DNA of 64,000 nucleotides, taken from assembly GCA_018268675.1 (NCBI GenBank), contig JAFDWB010000018.1, positions 60,534 through 124,533 on the forward strand, in the 5' to 3' direction. A program made the position numbers and the translations under genes. The DNA is from Actinomycetota bacterium (GTDB lineage Bacteria; Actinomycetota; Thermoleophilia; Solirubrobacterales; 70-9). Positions 17,373 to 25,622 of the stretch are shown here, in pieces. The notes beneath the pieces were generated by a model. That model was not told the DNA's origin. It made no database searches and was given only the letters and a program-made list of their open reading frames with translations. Numbering within the stretch: position 1 is the stretch's first letter; each line of letters starts with the position of its first letter.

Positions 17373-18011
17373 ATGCTGATCGAGAACGATTTCCGGGTCG
17401 AGGCCCCGGCCGGCGAGGTCTACGCGCTGATGCTCGACGTCGAGCGCGTGGCCACCTGCATGCCCGGCTGCGAGGTCCTGGGCCAGCGGGACGACGGCGC
17501 CTACGACGGCCGCATGAGCGTGAAGCTCGGCCCGATGAAGATGAAGTACGAGGGCACGGTCGCGATCACCGCCCAGGATGCCGCCGCCCGCAGCGCGGTG
17601 ATGCTGGCGAAGGGGGTGGAGGCGCGCGGGCAGGGGTCGGCGCAGGGCACGCTCACGATGTCGGTCGCCGAGGCGGCGCCGGCCGCCGCCGACGTCGCGG
17701 TCGCCACCGACATCAAGTTGACCGGTCGCGTCGCCCAGATGGGCCAGGGGATCATGCGCGACGTCGCCACCAAGATGGTGGGGGAGATGGCGGCGAACAT
17801 GGAGCGGCTCCTCGCCGGCGGGGAGGGGGAGGCGACCAGGCCGGACGCTGCCGGCGGAGGCGCGACGGGCGCGGCCCCGCCGACCCCGCCGCCCGCGGAC
17901 TCCCACGTCGGCGCCGGGACCCTGCTGATGGCCGTGATCAAGGGGCGCGCCGCCGCCCTGCGCAACTGGTTCCGACAACTCAGACGGCAGGGAACGGAGG
18001 CGAATCGATGA
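17373..18011 (+). CDS. CoxG-like SRPBCC-domain protein (Mo hydroxylase accessory)
   Basis: The 212-residue protein has an SRPBCC fold of the CoxG family at about 1-150 (IENDFRVEAPAGEVYALML, CMPGCEVLG, VKLGPMKMKYEGTV, GRVAQMGQG). A Pro/Ala/Gly-rich linker and a basic amphipathic C-terminal tail (LLMAVIKGRAAALRNWF) follow. CoxG of Oligotropha helps recruit the Mo enzyme to the membrane, and the tail fits such a role. GAGGAGGAGGAAGC precedes the start. It lies between the large subunit and DUF3891 genes, with an ATGA overlap to the latter. Confidence 0.88.
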   Translation: MLIENDFRVEAPAGEVYALMLDVERVATCMPGCEVLGQRDDGAYDGRMSVKLGPMKMKYEGTVAITAQDAAARSAVMLAKGVEARGQGSAQGTLTMSVAEAAPAAADVAVATDIKLTGRVAQMGQGIMRDVATKMVGEMAANMERLLAGGEGEATRPDAAGGGATGAAPPTPPPADSHVGAGTLLMAVIKGRAAALRNWFRQLRRQGTEANR

Positions 18012-18814
18012 TCGTGTTCGACCAGGGTGACTCGTGGCAGGTGGTCGCCCAGCCCGACCACGGCGATGTCTGCGCCGCGATCGTGGCGGCGTGGGGCAAC
18101 GAGCGGTTCGAGCGCTCGCCGGGCCCCTCGCTGGAGATCGCCGCGCGCCGCCACGATGACGGCTGGGCGATCTGGGAGCGCACCCCCGACGTCGACCACC
18201 GCAGCGGCGACGGTCGCCCGCTGAACGTCTTCGACATCGGCATCGACGTCCACCTCGCCTTCTTCCGGGCGATGATCACCGCGGTCGCCGACGAGGACCC
18301 CTACGCCGGGGTGCTCGCCTCGATGCACGCGGTCGGCCTCTACTCGCAGCGCTTCGGGACCGATCCGTCGCTGAAGATGACGCTCGAGGACACGCGCCGG
18401 GACGAGGTGGACGCCTTCCTCGCGCAGCTGCGCGAGGAGCACGACGCCAAGGCGGCGGAGCTCGGGATCCCCGAGGACCGGCGCTGGGTCGACTACAAGC
18501 TCCTGCAGATGGCGGATCGCCTCTGCCTCTACCTGTGCCTGAACGATCTCGTCGGCGGCACCGAGGCGCGGATCGGCCCGGCGCCGACGAGCGTCGCCGA
18601 CGACGGCGACATCGCGCTCGCGCTCGCCCCGGTCGGGCCGTGGGAGATCGCCCTCGACCCTTACCCGTTCGGCGCGGCGGAGGTCGAGCTCGAGCTCCCG
18701 CGCCGGGTCTTCCCGAAGCGGGCCTGGTCCTCACGCGAGGAGTTCGCCGCCGCCTACCGCGACGCCGAGGTCGAGCGGCGGAAGATCACCTTCCGCGAAG
18801 GGAGCGGCAGATGA
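18008..18814 (+). CDS. DUF3891-family protein
   Basis: The 268-residue protein matches my memory of DUF3891: QPDHGDVCAAIVAAWGN, a charged ARRHDDGWAIWE segment, DPYAGVLASMHAVGLYSQR, and KLLQMADRLCLYLCL in the second half. Several His/Asp pairs (RRHDDGW, QPDHGD) could bind metal, in an all-helical layout reminiscent of HD-type proteins. The function is unknown. It overlaps both neighbours by ATGA, tying it to the CoxG-like protein and the maleate isomerase, so it probably serves the same catabolic route. Confidence 0.75.
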   Translation: MIVFDQGDSWQVVAQPDHGDVCAAIVAAWGNERFERSPGPSLEIAARRHDDGWAIWERTPDVDHRSGDGRPLNVFDIGIDVHLAFFRAMITAVADEDPYAGVLASMHAVGLYSQRFGTDPSLKMTLEDTRRDEVDAFLAQLREEHDAKAAELGIPEDRRWVDYKLLQMADRLCLYLCLNDLVGGTEARIGPAPTSVADDGDIALALAPVGPWEIALDPYPFGAAEVELELPRRVFPKRAWSSREEFAAAYRDAEVERRKITFREGSGR

Positions 18815-19584
18815 GCGGTCGCCTCCGGGTGGGGATGATCGTCCCCAGCTCCAACACGACGATGGAGACCGAGGTGCCCCGGCTGTTGGCGCGCCGCCGG
18901 GCCGCCGACGGCGTCGATTTCACCTTCCACTCGAGCCGCTCGCGCCTCCATTCGGTCACCCCGGAGGAGCTGGCCCGGATGGTCGACGACGGTGAGCGGT
19001 GCGCCGCCGAGGTCGCCGACGCCGATGTCGACGTGATCGCCTACGCGTGCCTGGTGGCGCTGATGGCCCAGGGCGAGGGATATCACCGCGTCGCCGAGGA
19101 GCGCATCTCGCGCGCCGCCGCCGAGAACGGCGTCGAGGTGCCGGTCGTCACCAGCGCCGGCGCGCTGCTCGACGGGGTGCGAGCCCTCGGGGCCGGGCGC
19201 ATCGCCGTCCTCGCTCCATATATGAAGCCGCTGACCCAGCTCGTCGTCGACTACATCGAGGCCGACGGGATCGAGGTCGTGGACTCGCACTGCCTCGAAG
19301 TCCCGGACAACCTCGAGGTCGGCCGGATCGATCCCACGAGCCTGCTCGGGCACCTCGATTCCCTCGATCTGACCGATGCTGACGCGCTGGTGCTTTCGGC
19401 CTGCGTCCAGTGCCCGTCGCTGCCCGCGATCGAGGCGGCCCAGGAGAAGACCGGGCTTCCCGTCCTCTCGGCGGCGACCGCGACGACGTTCCGCATCCTC
19501 GAGTCGCTGGGTCTCGACAGCGCGATCGAGGGAGGGGGCGCCCTCCTCGACGGGACGCGGTCGAGCGTGGGCGCGGGCTCATGA
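18811..19584 (+). CDS. nicE: Maleate cis-trans isomerase (NicE/MaiA type)
   Basis: The 257-residue Asp/Glu-racemase-superfamily protein has VGMIVPSSNTTMETEVPR (7-24), the maleate-isomerase N-terminal signature with the substrate-binding Asn N15. The two catalytic cysteines are C80 (AYACLVAL) and C198 (LSACVQCPS). It converts maleate to fumarate, the last step of the maleamate route of pyridine and nicotinate breakdown. Arylmalonate decarboxylase and hydantoin racemase are relatives, but they lack this N-terminal signature. ATGA overlaps on both sides place it in the second Mo-hydroxylase operon, next to the dihydroxypyridine monooxygenase. Confidence 0.85.
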   Translation: MSGRLRVGMIVPSSNTTMETEVPRLLARRRAADGVDFTFHSSRSRLHSVTPEELARMVDDGERCAAEVADADVDVIAYACLVALMAQGEGYHRVAEERISRAAAENGVEVPVVTSAGALLDGVRALGAGRIAVLAPYMKPLTQLVVDYIEADGIEVVDSHCLEVPDNLEVGRIDPTSLLGHLDSLDLTDADALVLSACVQCPSLPAIEAAQEKTGLPVLSAATATTFRILESLGLDSAIEGGGALLDGTRSSVGAGS

Positions 19585-20771
19585 GCGCGGTCCGGGCAGC
19601 CGTCGTCGGCGGCTCGTTGGGCGGCCTGACGGCCGGCCTGCTGCTGCGTGACCTCGGCGTCGAGGTCGACATCTTCGAGCGCTCCCCGGTGGCGCTCGAG
19701 GGGCTCGGTGCGGGGATCATCGTCCACGAGCCGACGGTCCGCTACTTCGTCGAGCGCAGCTCGATCTCGCTCGACGACATCAGCCTGACCTCGGACCGCC
19801 TCCAGTACCTGCGCCCCGACGGCTCGGTCGAGCACGAGGAGAAGAGCGACTACCGGTTCACCGCCTGGAGCTCGCTCTTCCGCGGCCTGGAGAGCCTTTT
19901 CGACCAGGGCCGCTACCACCGCTCCCACACCTTGGTCGGTTTCGACCAGGACGCGGACGGGGTCGATCTGCGCTTCGCCGAGGGCGGCGAGCGGCGCTTC
20001 GACCTCGTCGTCTGCGCCGACGGCGTCAGCTCGGCCGCGCGCCGGCGCCTCTTCGGCGTCGACGCGGAGTACTCGGGCTACGTCGGCTGGCGCGGTATCT
20101 GCGGTCGCGAGGAGCTGTCCGGCGAGACCTGGGAGGTCCTCGACAACACCTTCACCTACGCCTTGTCCGGCGACGAGCACGTCGTCGCCTACCCGATCCC
20201 GACCGTCGACCGGGACGTGCACGTGACGGACTACCGGATCAACTTCACCTGGTACCGCAACGTCGAGGCGGGGCCCGACTACGACGAGCTGATGACCGAC
20301 CGGACCGGCCTGCGGCGGTCGATCTCGGTCCCGGCCGGGTCGGCGCAGGAGCGACAGGTCGCGCGGATGCGCGCCGATGCCGCCCGCCTGCCGCCCCCGA
20401 TCGCCGAGCTGGTGGGCCGCGCGCAGGACCCGTTCATCACCGCGATCGTCGACGCCGACTGTCCGCATCTCGCCGGCGGGCGCATCTGCCTGATCGGCGA
20501 TGCGGCGGTCACCGCCCGGCCGCACGCGGCCGCGGGCAGTGCCAAGGCGGCCGCCGACGCCTGGTCCCTGGCCGAGGCCTTCGAGGGCGTCGGGCCCGAC
20601 GGGGTGCCCGAGGCGCTCCGCTCCTGGGAGGGCCCGGCGCTGGAGCGCGGGCGGGCACTGCTCGAACGGACCCGGGACATGGGCCGGCGCCTGCAGGGAG
20701 GGAAGGGCGACTGGAAGCCCGCCGACCCGGGCAACCGGTTCGGCCTCGAGACGCCGAGGGCGCCCGCGTGA
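19581..20771 (+). CDS. dhph: FAD monooxygenase, 2,6-dihydroxypyridine 3-monooxygenase (DHPH) type
   Basis: The 396-residue group A flavin monooxygenase has the Rossmann motif VVGGSLGGLTAG (8-19), DG motif CADGVSS (145-151) and GD motif LIGDAAVTARPHAAAG (304-319). The GD region, with YVGWRGI (167-173), AYPIP and the C-terminal RLQ...NPGN-like tail, recalls the structurally known DHPH of Arthrobacter nicotinovorans. DHPH turns 2,6-dihydroxypyridine into 2,3,6-trihydroxypyridine using NADH and O2. NicC (6-hydroxynicotinate 3-monooxygenase) is the main alternative but matches less well. Its substrate would be the product of the hydrolase at 3088. Confidence 0.82.
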   Translation: MSAVRAAVVGGSLGGLTAGLLLRDLGVEVDIFERSPVALEGLGAGIIVHEPTVRYFVERSSISLDDISLTSDRLQYLRPDGSVEHEEKSDYRFTAWSSLFRGLESLFDQGRYHRSHTLVGFDQDADGVDLRFAEGGERRFDLVVCADGVSSAARRRLFGVDAEYSGYVGWRGICGREELSGETWEVLDNTFTYALSGDEHVVAYPIPTVDRDVHVTDYRINFTWYRNVEAGPDYDELMTDRTGLRRSISVPAGSAQERQVARMRADAARLPPPIAELVGRAQDPFITAIVDADCPHLAGGRICLIGDAAVTARPHAAAGSAKAAADAWSLAEAFEGVGPDGVPEALRSWEGPALERGRALLERTRDMGRRLQGGKGDWKPADPGNRFGLETPRAPA

Positions 20772-21649
20772 AGCCGCCGCCGTTCGAGCTCCACCGGCCG
20801 ACCTCGGTCGAGGAGGTGCTGTCGCTGCTCGCCGAGCACGGCGACGACGCCAAGGTGCTCGCCGGCGGCCAGAGCCTGATCCCGCTGCTCAACTTCCGCC
20901 TCGCCCGACCCGAGGTGCTGGTCGACATCAACCGCGTGACCGAGCTCGACCGGATCTCGGCCAGTCCGGACGGCGGCATCTCGATCGGCGCCTTGACCCG
21001 CCAGGCGGCGGTCGAGGCCTCCGAGCTCGCCGTCACGCGCAACCCGCTGCTGGGCGACGCCTTGCGCCTGGTCGCCCATCCCCAGATCCGCAACCGGGGG
21101 ACGTTCGGCGGCTCGGTCGCTCACGCCGATCCCGCCGCCGAGCTGCCGGTGGCGATCGTCGCCACCGACGCGACGGTGTCGGTCCGCAGCCGCGGCGGCG
21201 AGCGGCGGATCCCCGCCGGGGAGTTCTTCGTCAGCCACCTGACCACCGTGATGGCGGACGACGAGCTGTTGGTCTCGGTCGATCTCCCGGCCGTCCCCGA
21301 GCGCTGTGGCACCGCGTTCGAGGAGTTCGCCCGCCGTAGCGGCGATTACGCGCTCGGCGGTGCCGCGGCGGTCGTCGCGCTGCGCTCGGACGGGAGCTGC
21401 GCCTCGGCGGCGCTGGCCCTGCTCGGCGCGGGCGACGTCCCGATCAGGGCCCGCGAGGCGGAGTCCGCGGTCGTCGGCCGGCCGATCGACGCGGCGTCGG
21501 CGGCGGAAGCCGCCCGGCAGGCGGTCCGGGACACCAGCCCGATCTCCAACATGCACGGCGACGCCGACTACCGGCGGCGGGTGGTCGAGGCGATGGTCGA
21601 GCGCGCGCTCTTGAAGGCAGCGGGACGAGCGGAAGCGAGATCCTCTTGA
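20768..21649 (+). CDS. Mo hydroxylase 2, FAD-binding medium subunit
   Basis: The 293-residue FAD subunit has LAGGQSLIPLLNFRLARPE and IRNRGTFGGSVAHADPAAE, the two FAD-binding loops of the family. The start is GTG in GTGA, overlapping the monooxygenase stop. With the next gene it supplies the electron-transfer subunits for the large subunit at 15002, to which it is joined by an unbroken run of overlapping or closely spaced genes. Confidence 0.92.
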   Translation: MKPPPFELHRPTSVEEVLSLLAEHGDDAKVLAGGQSLIPLLNFRLARPEVLVDINRVTELDRISASPDGGISIGALTRQAAVEASELAVTRNPLLGDALRLVAHPQIRNRGTFGGSVAHADPAAELPVAIVATDATVSVRSRGGERRIPAGEFFVSHLTTVMADDELLVSVDLPAVPERCGTAFEEFARRSGDYALGGAAAVVALRSDGSCASAALALLGAGDVPIRAREAESAVVGRPIDAASAAEAARQAVRDTSPISNMHGDADYRRRVVEAMVERALLKAAGRAEARSS

Positions 21650-22131
21650 AGCAGGAAGTCTCCATCTCCATCAACGGGACCGTCTACGAGCGCACGATCG
21701 ACGTGCGGATGCTGCTCAGCGATTTCATCCGCCACGAGGCCCGCCTGACCGGCACCCATGTCGGCTGCGAGCACGGCGTCTGCGGCGCCTGCACGGTGCA
21801 GCTCGACGGCGAGCCGGTCCGTTCCTGCATCATGCTGGCGATCCAGGCGGAGGGGCACGAGCTGCGCACGGTCGAGTCGCTGGCGAACGGCGTCGACGGC
21901 GAGCTGCACCCGCTGCAGCAGGCCTTCCACGAGACCCACGCGCTCCAGTGCGGGTACTGCACGGCCGGGATCCTGATGTCGATCGAGCCCTTGGTGGAGA
22001 GCGGCGAGCCGCTTGACGAGGAGCGGGTGCGCGAGGCGCTCTCCGGCAACCTCTGCCGTTGCACCGGCTACCAGCAGATCGTCGAGGCCGTCCTGCTGGC
22101 GGCGGCGCGGCGGGCCGAGGCCGTCGAGTAG
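21646..22131 (+). CDS. Mo hydroxylase 2, [2Fe-2S] small subunit
   Basis: The 161-residue two-cluster protein has C41, C46, C49 and C61 for the ferredoxin-type cluster ([15 protein letters not shown]), and C102, C105, C137 and C139 for the second cluster (CGYCTAGI, CRCTGY). The start is TTG within TTGA, overlapping the FAD-subunit stop. The protein then begins MKQEVSISINGTVYERTID, as expected for the family, so no upstream start is needed. Confidence 0.93.
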   Translation: MKQEVSISINGTVYERTIDVRMLLSDFIRHEARLTGTHVGCEHGVCGACTVQLDGEPVRSCIMLAIQAEGHELRTVESLANGVDGELHPLQQAFHETHALQCGYCTAGILMSIEPLVESGEPLDEERVREALSGNLCRCTGYQQIVEAVLLAAARRAEAVE

Positions 22132-22149
22132 GCCGGTCCCTATCCTCCC

Positions 22150-23028
22150 GTGACTCCCGTGAAGCTCGCCGATCTCACCAGCGTCGCCCGGGTCGAAGAG
22201 GCCCTGCGCGGGGCCGACTACCTCCCGGACGAGGGGCTCGCGGCGGCCGTCTTCCTGGCCCTGCAGATGCGGCGGCCGCTGCTGCTCGAGGGGGAGGCGG
22301 GGGTCGGTAAGACGCAGCTCGCCAAAACCCTGGCCGAGACCCTCGGTTCCGAGCTGATCAGGCTCCAGTGCTACGAGGGCATCGACTCGCAGCAGGCGCT
22401 GTACGAGTGGAACTACCCCCGTCAGCTGCTCGCGCTGCGGGCGATGGACGCGACCGGCGCCGACGTGGTCGAGGACGTCTACGGCCCCGAGTACCTCTCC
22501 GAGCGCCCGCTGCTGAAAGCGCTGCGGCGGGGCCAGGACGCGGTGCTGCTGATCGACGAGCTCGATCGCGCCGACGACCAGTTCGAGGCCTTCCTGCTCG
22601 AGCTCCTGTCCGACTTCACGATCTCGATCCCGGAGCTCGGGACGATCTCCGCAGCGGCTCCGCCGGTGGTGGTCATCACCTCGAACCGGACCCGCGAACT
22701 GCACGACGCGCTCAAGCGTCGCTGCCTCTTCCACTGGATCGCCTACCCAGATCCGGAGCGCGAGGTCGAGATCATCCGCCGCAACGCGCCCGAGATCTCC
22801 GAGCCACTGGCGCAGGCGGTGGCGGCGGCGATCGCGCGGCTGCGGGGCCTCGGGCTGACGAAGAAGCCGGGGCCGGCCGAGGCGATCGACTGGTCGCGCA
22901 GCGTCGCCCTCCTGGGCGAGGATCGACTCACCGAGGAGGTCGCCGAGCAGACCCTCGGCTGGGTGGTCAAGAACGAGGACGATCTCGACCTCGCGCGGGC
23001 GCGCCTCGGGGATGTCGTCGGCGGTTGA
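22150..23028 (+). CDS. MoxR-family AAA ATPase (CoxD-like)
   Basis: The 292-residue AAA+ ATPase has Walker A GEAGVGKTQLAK (48-59), Walker B VLLIDELDRAD, sensor VVVITSNRTREL and an arginine-rich finger region (ALKRRCLFHW). CoxD-type MoxR proteins work with a VWA partner to mature the Mo-Cu or Mo site of hydroxylases. It lies 18 bases after the FeS gene and overlaps the VWA gene by 17 bases. GTG at 22150 and GTG at 22159 are both possible starts; neither has a clear ribosome site. Confidence 0.88.
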   Translation: MTPVKLADLTSVARVEEALRGADYLPDEGLAAAVFLALQMRRPLLLEGEAGVGKTQLAKTLAETLGSELIRLQCYEGIDSQQALYEWNYPRQLLALRAMDATGADVVEDVYGPEYLSERPLLKALRRGQDAVLLIDELDRADDQFEAFLLELLSDFTISIPELGTISAAAPPVVVITSNRTRELHDALKRRCLFHWIAYPDPEREVEIIRRNAPEISEPLAQAVAAAIARLRGLGLTKKPGPAEAIDWSRSVALLGEDRLTEEVAEQTLGWVVKNEDDLDLARARLGDVVGG

Positions 23029-24112
23029 CCCGATCCGGGTCGCGGTGGCGCTGGGAGCGGAGCTGCGGCGGGAAGGCATCACCGTCGGCGTCGACAGGTC
23101 GCGGTCGTTCGCCGAGGCGGCGGCGCTCAGCGGCGACCTCTACTGGGCCGGCCGCGCCACCCTGATCGGCCGCGAGGAGGACATCGCCGTCTACGACCGC
23201 GTCTTCCACGGCCTGCTCGACGATCGGCGGCCGCTCGAGGTCGAGCAGGAAGAGGCCGAACGGCGGCCCGGGGACGACGACGGCGCGGACCCCTCCGAGG
23301 AAGAGTGGGAGACCGAGCGCGTGGAGGCGAGTCGGCTCGAGGCCCTGCGGCGCACCGCCTTCGAGACGCTGACCGCGGAAGAGGTCGACGTCCTCGCCAG
23401 GTCCCTCGATCGGGTCGCGCGGCGCGTTCCCCGCCGACGGGTCCGGCGTCGCGTCTCGGCCCCGACCGGGCGCCTGGACCTGCGGCGCACCGTGCGCGAG
23501 ATGCACCGCCTCGGCGGGGAGGGGGTCGCGCCCCACTTCACCGCGGCCTCGACCCGTCCCCAGCCGCTCACCTTCTTCATCGACGTCTCCGGGTCGATGC
23601 GATCGGCGGCGCGCGCCCTGCTCCTCGCCTGTTCCGTGTTCGTCCGGGCATCGGGCGAGAGCGAGGCCTTCACGTTCGGGACCCACCTCACCAGGGTGAC
23701 CACGCCCCTGCGCCGGGGGCCGCTGCCCGATGCCCTGACGCGCGCGGCCGCCGTCGTCGAGGACCGGGAGGGGGGCACCCGGATCGGCGACTCGCTGGCG
23801 GAACTGCTGGCGCTCGGCGGCCACGGCCGCTCGGTCCGCGGATCGATCGTCGTCATCTACTCCGACGGTCTGGAGACCGGCGATCCCGCTCTGCTGGCGA
23901 AGCAGATGGAGCGGCTCGACCGCCTGGCGCGCCGGGTCGTCTGGCTGAATCCGCTGAGCGACGGCGAGGACTACGAGCCGCTGGCGCGGGGCATGCAGGC
24001 CTCGCTCCCGTTCGTCGACCTGTTCGCGAGCGGCGCGAGCCTCGACAGCTTCGAGCGGGCGATCTGGCTCGCCGTCGACGCGGTCTCCGCTCCCGGTCAG
24101 GGGTTGCGGTAG
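23012..24112 (+). CDS. VWA-domain protein (CoxE-like)
   Basis: The 366-residue protein has a helical charged N-terminal half (about 1-160, including a very acidic stretch 75-105 and an Arg-rich stretch 137-148). A von Willebrand A domain follows with the MIDAS motif DVSGSM (D191, S193, S195) and YSDGLETGD further on. It is the usual partner of a MoxR ATPase in Mo-hydroxylase maturation (CoxDE pair). The reading frames overlap by 17 bases, supporting coupled expression. Confidence 0.88.
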   Translation: MSSAVDPIRVAVALGAELRREGITVGVDRSRSFAEAAALSGDLYWAGRATLIGREEDIAVYDRVFHGLLDDRRPLEVEQEEAERRPGDDDGADPSEEEWETERVEASRLEALRRTAFETLTAEEVDVLARSLDRVARRVPRRRVRRRVSAPTGRLDLRRTVREMHRLGGEGVAPHFTAASTRPQPLTFFIDVSGSMRSAARALLLACSVFVRASGESEAFTFGTHLTRVTTPLRRGPLPDALTRAAAVVEDREGGTRIGDSLAELLALGGHGRSVRGSIVVIYSDGLETGDPALLAKQMERLDRLARRVVWLNPLSDGEDYEPLARGMQASLPFVDLFASGASLDSFERAIWLAVDAVSAPGQGLR

Positions 24113-25321
24113 ATGGGCCGAGGCGCGGCGGCGCGGTCGTCCACCAGGATCGGTCCGGCGGCTTTTCGCACCGCCCTGCCCTACCTGGCGATCGTGATGG
24201 AGACCGCGTTCTACGCCTCGCTCTCGCCGCTCCTGCCGACGCTGCAGACGGAACTCGGCCTGACCGACGGCGGCGCCGGCCTCCTGGTGGCGATCTACGC
24301 GGTCGGGATGGTGATCGGCTCGATCCCGGCGGTGGTGGTCGCCTCCTCCTTGGGGCCCAGGACCGCCGCCGGCATCGGCCTCGGCGTCGTCGCCGGGGCC
24401 ACCGCCTGGTTCGCGCTCGGGTCGTCGATCGAGAGCCTGGTGCTGGCGCGCTGCATCCAGGGGATCGGCGGTGGGACCTGCTGGTGCGCGGCGCTGGCCT
24501 GGGTCGTCGGATCCGCTCCTCCCGAGCGGCAGGCGAGGGTAATCGGTGCGGCGCTCGGGGTCAGCACGGTCGGAGTCCTGCTCGGCCCGCTGATCGGCGC
24601 CCTCGCCGCCCAGTTCGGTCGGGAGCCGGTCTTCCTTGCGGTCGCCGTGTCCGCGGCCCTGATGGTCTGGCCGGTCTTGGCGGTCGCCCCGTCGCAGCGG
24701 GGCTCGGCGCCTCTGGCCGCGATCGGGAGGAGCCTGCTCAGCCGGCGGGTCGCGGTCGGGGGGTGGGGGGTCGTGATCACCGGCCTCACCATCGGCGCCG
24801 TCACCGTCCTCGCTCCGCTGCGGCTCGACGCCCTGGGGATGGGACCGCCGCTGATCGCCGCGGTCTTCGTCGTCGGCGGCGTGCTGGAGGCGATCGCGGG
24901 CCCGATCGCGGGCGCCTTCACCGATCGGTCCGGACCGGGCGTTCCGATGCTGTTGGCCCTGGGGATCGGGACGGTCGTCTCGGCGATTCTGGCGATCGTG
25001 CTGCCCCTGCCCATGGCCGCTCTCCTCTTCGTCGTCCTCCTGCCGGGCATCGGCATCCTGGTGACCCCGTCGACCGCGATCCTGAACCGCGCCGTGAGCG
25101 CCGCCGGCGTGCCGACGGTTGCGGCCTTCACCTTCGGCAACGTCGCCTGGGCATTCGGCGAGGGCATCGGAGCCCTCGCCGGCCCGGCCCTCTCGGGAGC
25201 CGCCGCCGCGGCCCCCTACCTGGTGCTCGCGGGACTGTGTGGCGCCACCCTGCTCTGGATCAGGCCCCGGGTCGCGGGCGAACCGATGCCCAGCCTGGCG
25301 GAGCAGAGCCCGAGGGAATAG
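24113..25321 (+). CDS. MFS transporter
   Basis: The 402-residue polytopic membrane protein has about 12 hydrophobic segments. The first (LPYLAIVMETAFYASLSPLL) is followed by a loop and VAIYAVGMVIGSIPAVVVAS, the pattern of major facilitator drug/metabolite transporters. A central Arg-rich loop (SLLSRRVAVGG) separates two six-helix halves. It starts directly after the VWA stop (TAG then ATG) and so closes the left catabolic operon. Uptake of a pyridine compound or export of a toxic intermediate are equally compatible. Confidence 0.85.
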   Translation: MGRGAAARSSTRIGPAAFRTALPYLAIVMETAFYASLSPLLPTLQTELGLTDGGAGLLVAIYAVGMVIGSIPAVVVASSLGPRTAAGIGLGVVAGATAWFALGSSIESLVLARCIQGIGGGTCWCAALAWVVGSAPPERQARVIGAALGVSTVGVLLGPLIGALAAQFGREPVFLAVAVSAALMVWPVLAVAPSQRGSAPLAAIGRSLLSRRVAVGGWGVVITGLTIGAVTVLAPLRLDALGMGPPLIAAVFVVGGVLEAIAGPIAGAFTDRSGPGVPMLLALGIGTVVSAILAIVLPLPMAALLFVVLLPGIGILVTPSTAILNRAVSAAGVPTVAAFTFGNVAWAFGEGIGALAGPALSGAAAAAPYLVLAGLCGATLLWIRPRVAGEPMPSLAEQSPRE

Positions 25322-25346
25322 TCGTCGATTACAGCTCAGGCGTCGC

Positions 25347-25352
25347 TACCAT
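25347..25352 (+). promoter_or_regulatory. Leaderless-type -10 element TACCAT of the antitoxin gene
   Basis: TACCAT ends 6 bases before the ATG at 25359, with no ribosome site between. This fixes the start of the antitoxin and suggests its own promoter despite the 37-bp gap after the MFS gene. Confidence 0.55.
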
Positions 25353-25358
25353 GACGGC

Positions 25359-25622
25359 ATGGCGACCACCGAAAAGGCGAGCGTCGAGATCGAGGGTGAC
25401 CTGCTTGAGCGAGCGCGGCGGGTAGCGCGCGAGCGCGGCGTGGAAATCCCCCAGCTGGTCCATGATGCCCTGGAGCACGAGATCGGTCCGTCCGGACCCC
25501 GGCCGACCGGGGACGAAGGCGAGCAGCCACCCTTGACTTGCATCGGGGCGTTCCACTCGGGCCGAGGTGACCTGAGCAAGCTGGCGAGCGAAGACGTCTT
25601 CGAGCCCGAGCCATTTCGCTGA
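25359..25622 (+). CDS. VapB-like antitoxin
   Basis: The 87-residue protein has an N-terminal ribbon-helix-helix-like segment (KASVEIEGDLLERARRVARERG, about 6-27, then IPQLVHDALEHEI). Its flexible acidic and aromatic tail ends SEDVFEPEPFR, typical of the VapC-neutralising C-terminus. It directly precedes a PIN-domain gene. The first 7 residues vary between possible starts, but the leaderless promoter geometry supports the ATG at 25359. Confidence 0.75.
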   Translation: MATTEKASVEIEGDLLERARRVARERGVEIPQLVHDALEHEIGPSGPRPTGDEGEQPPLTCIGAFHSGRGDLSKLASEDVFEPEPFR

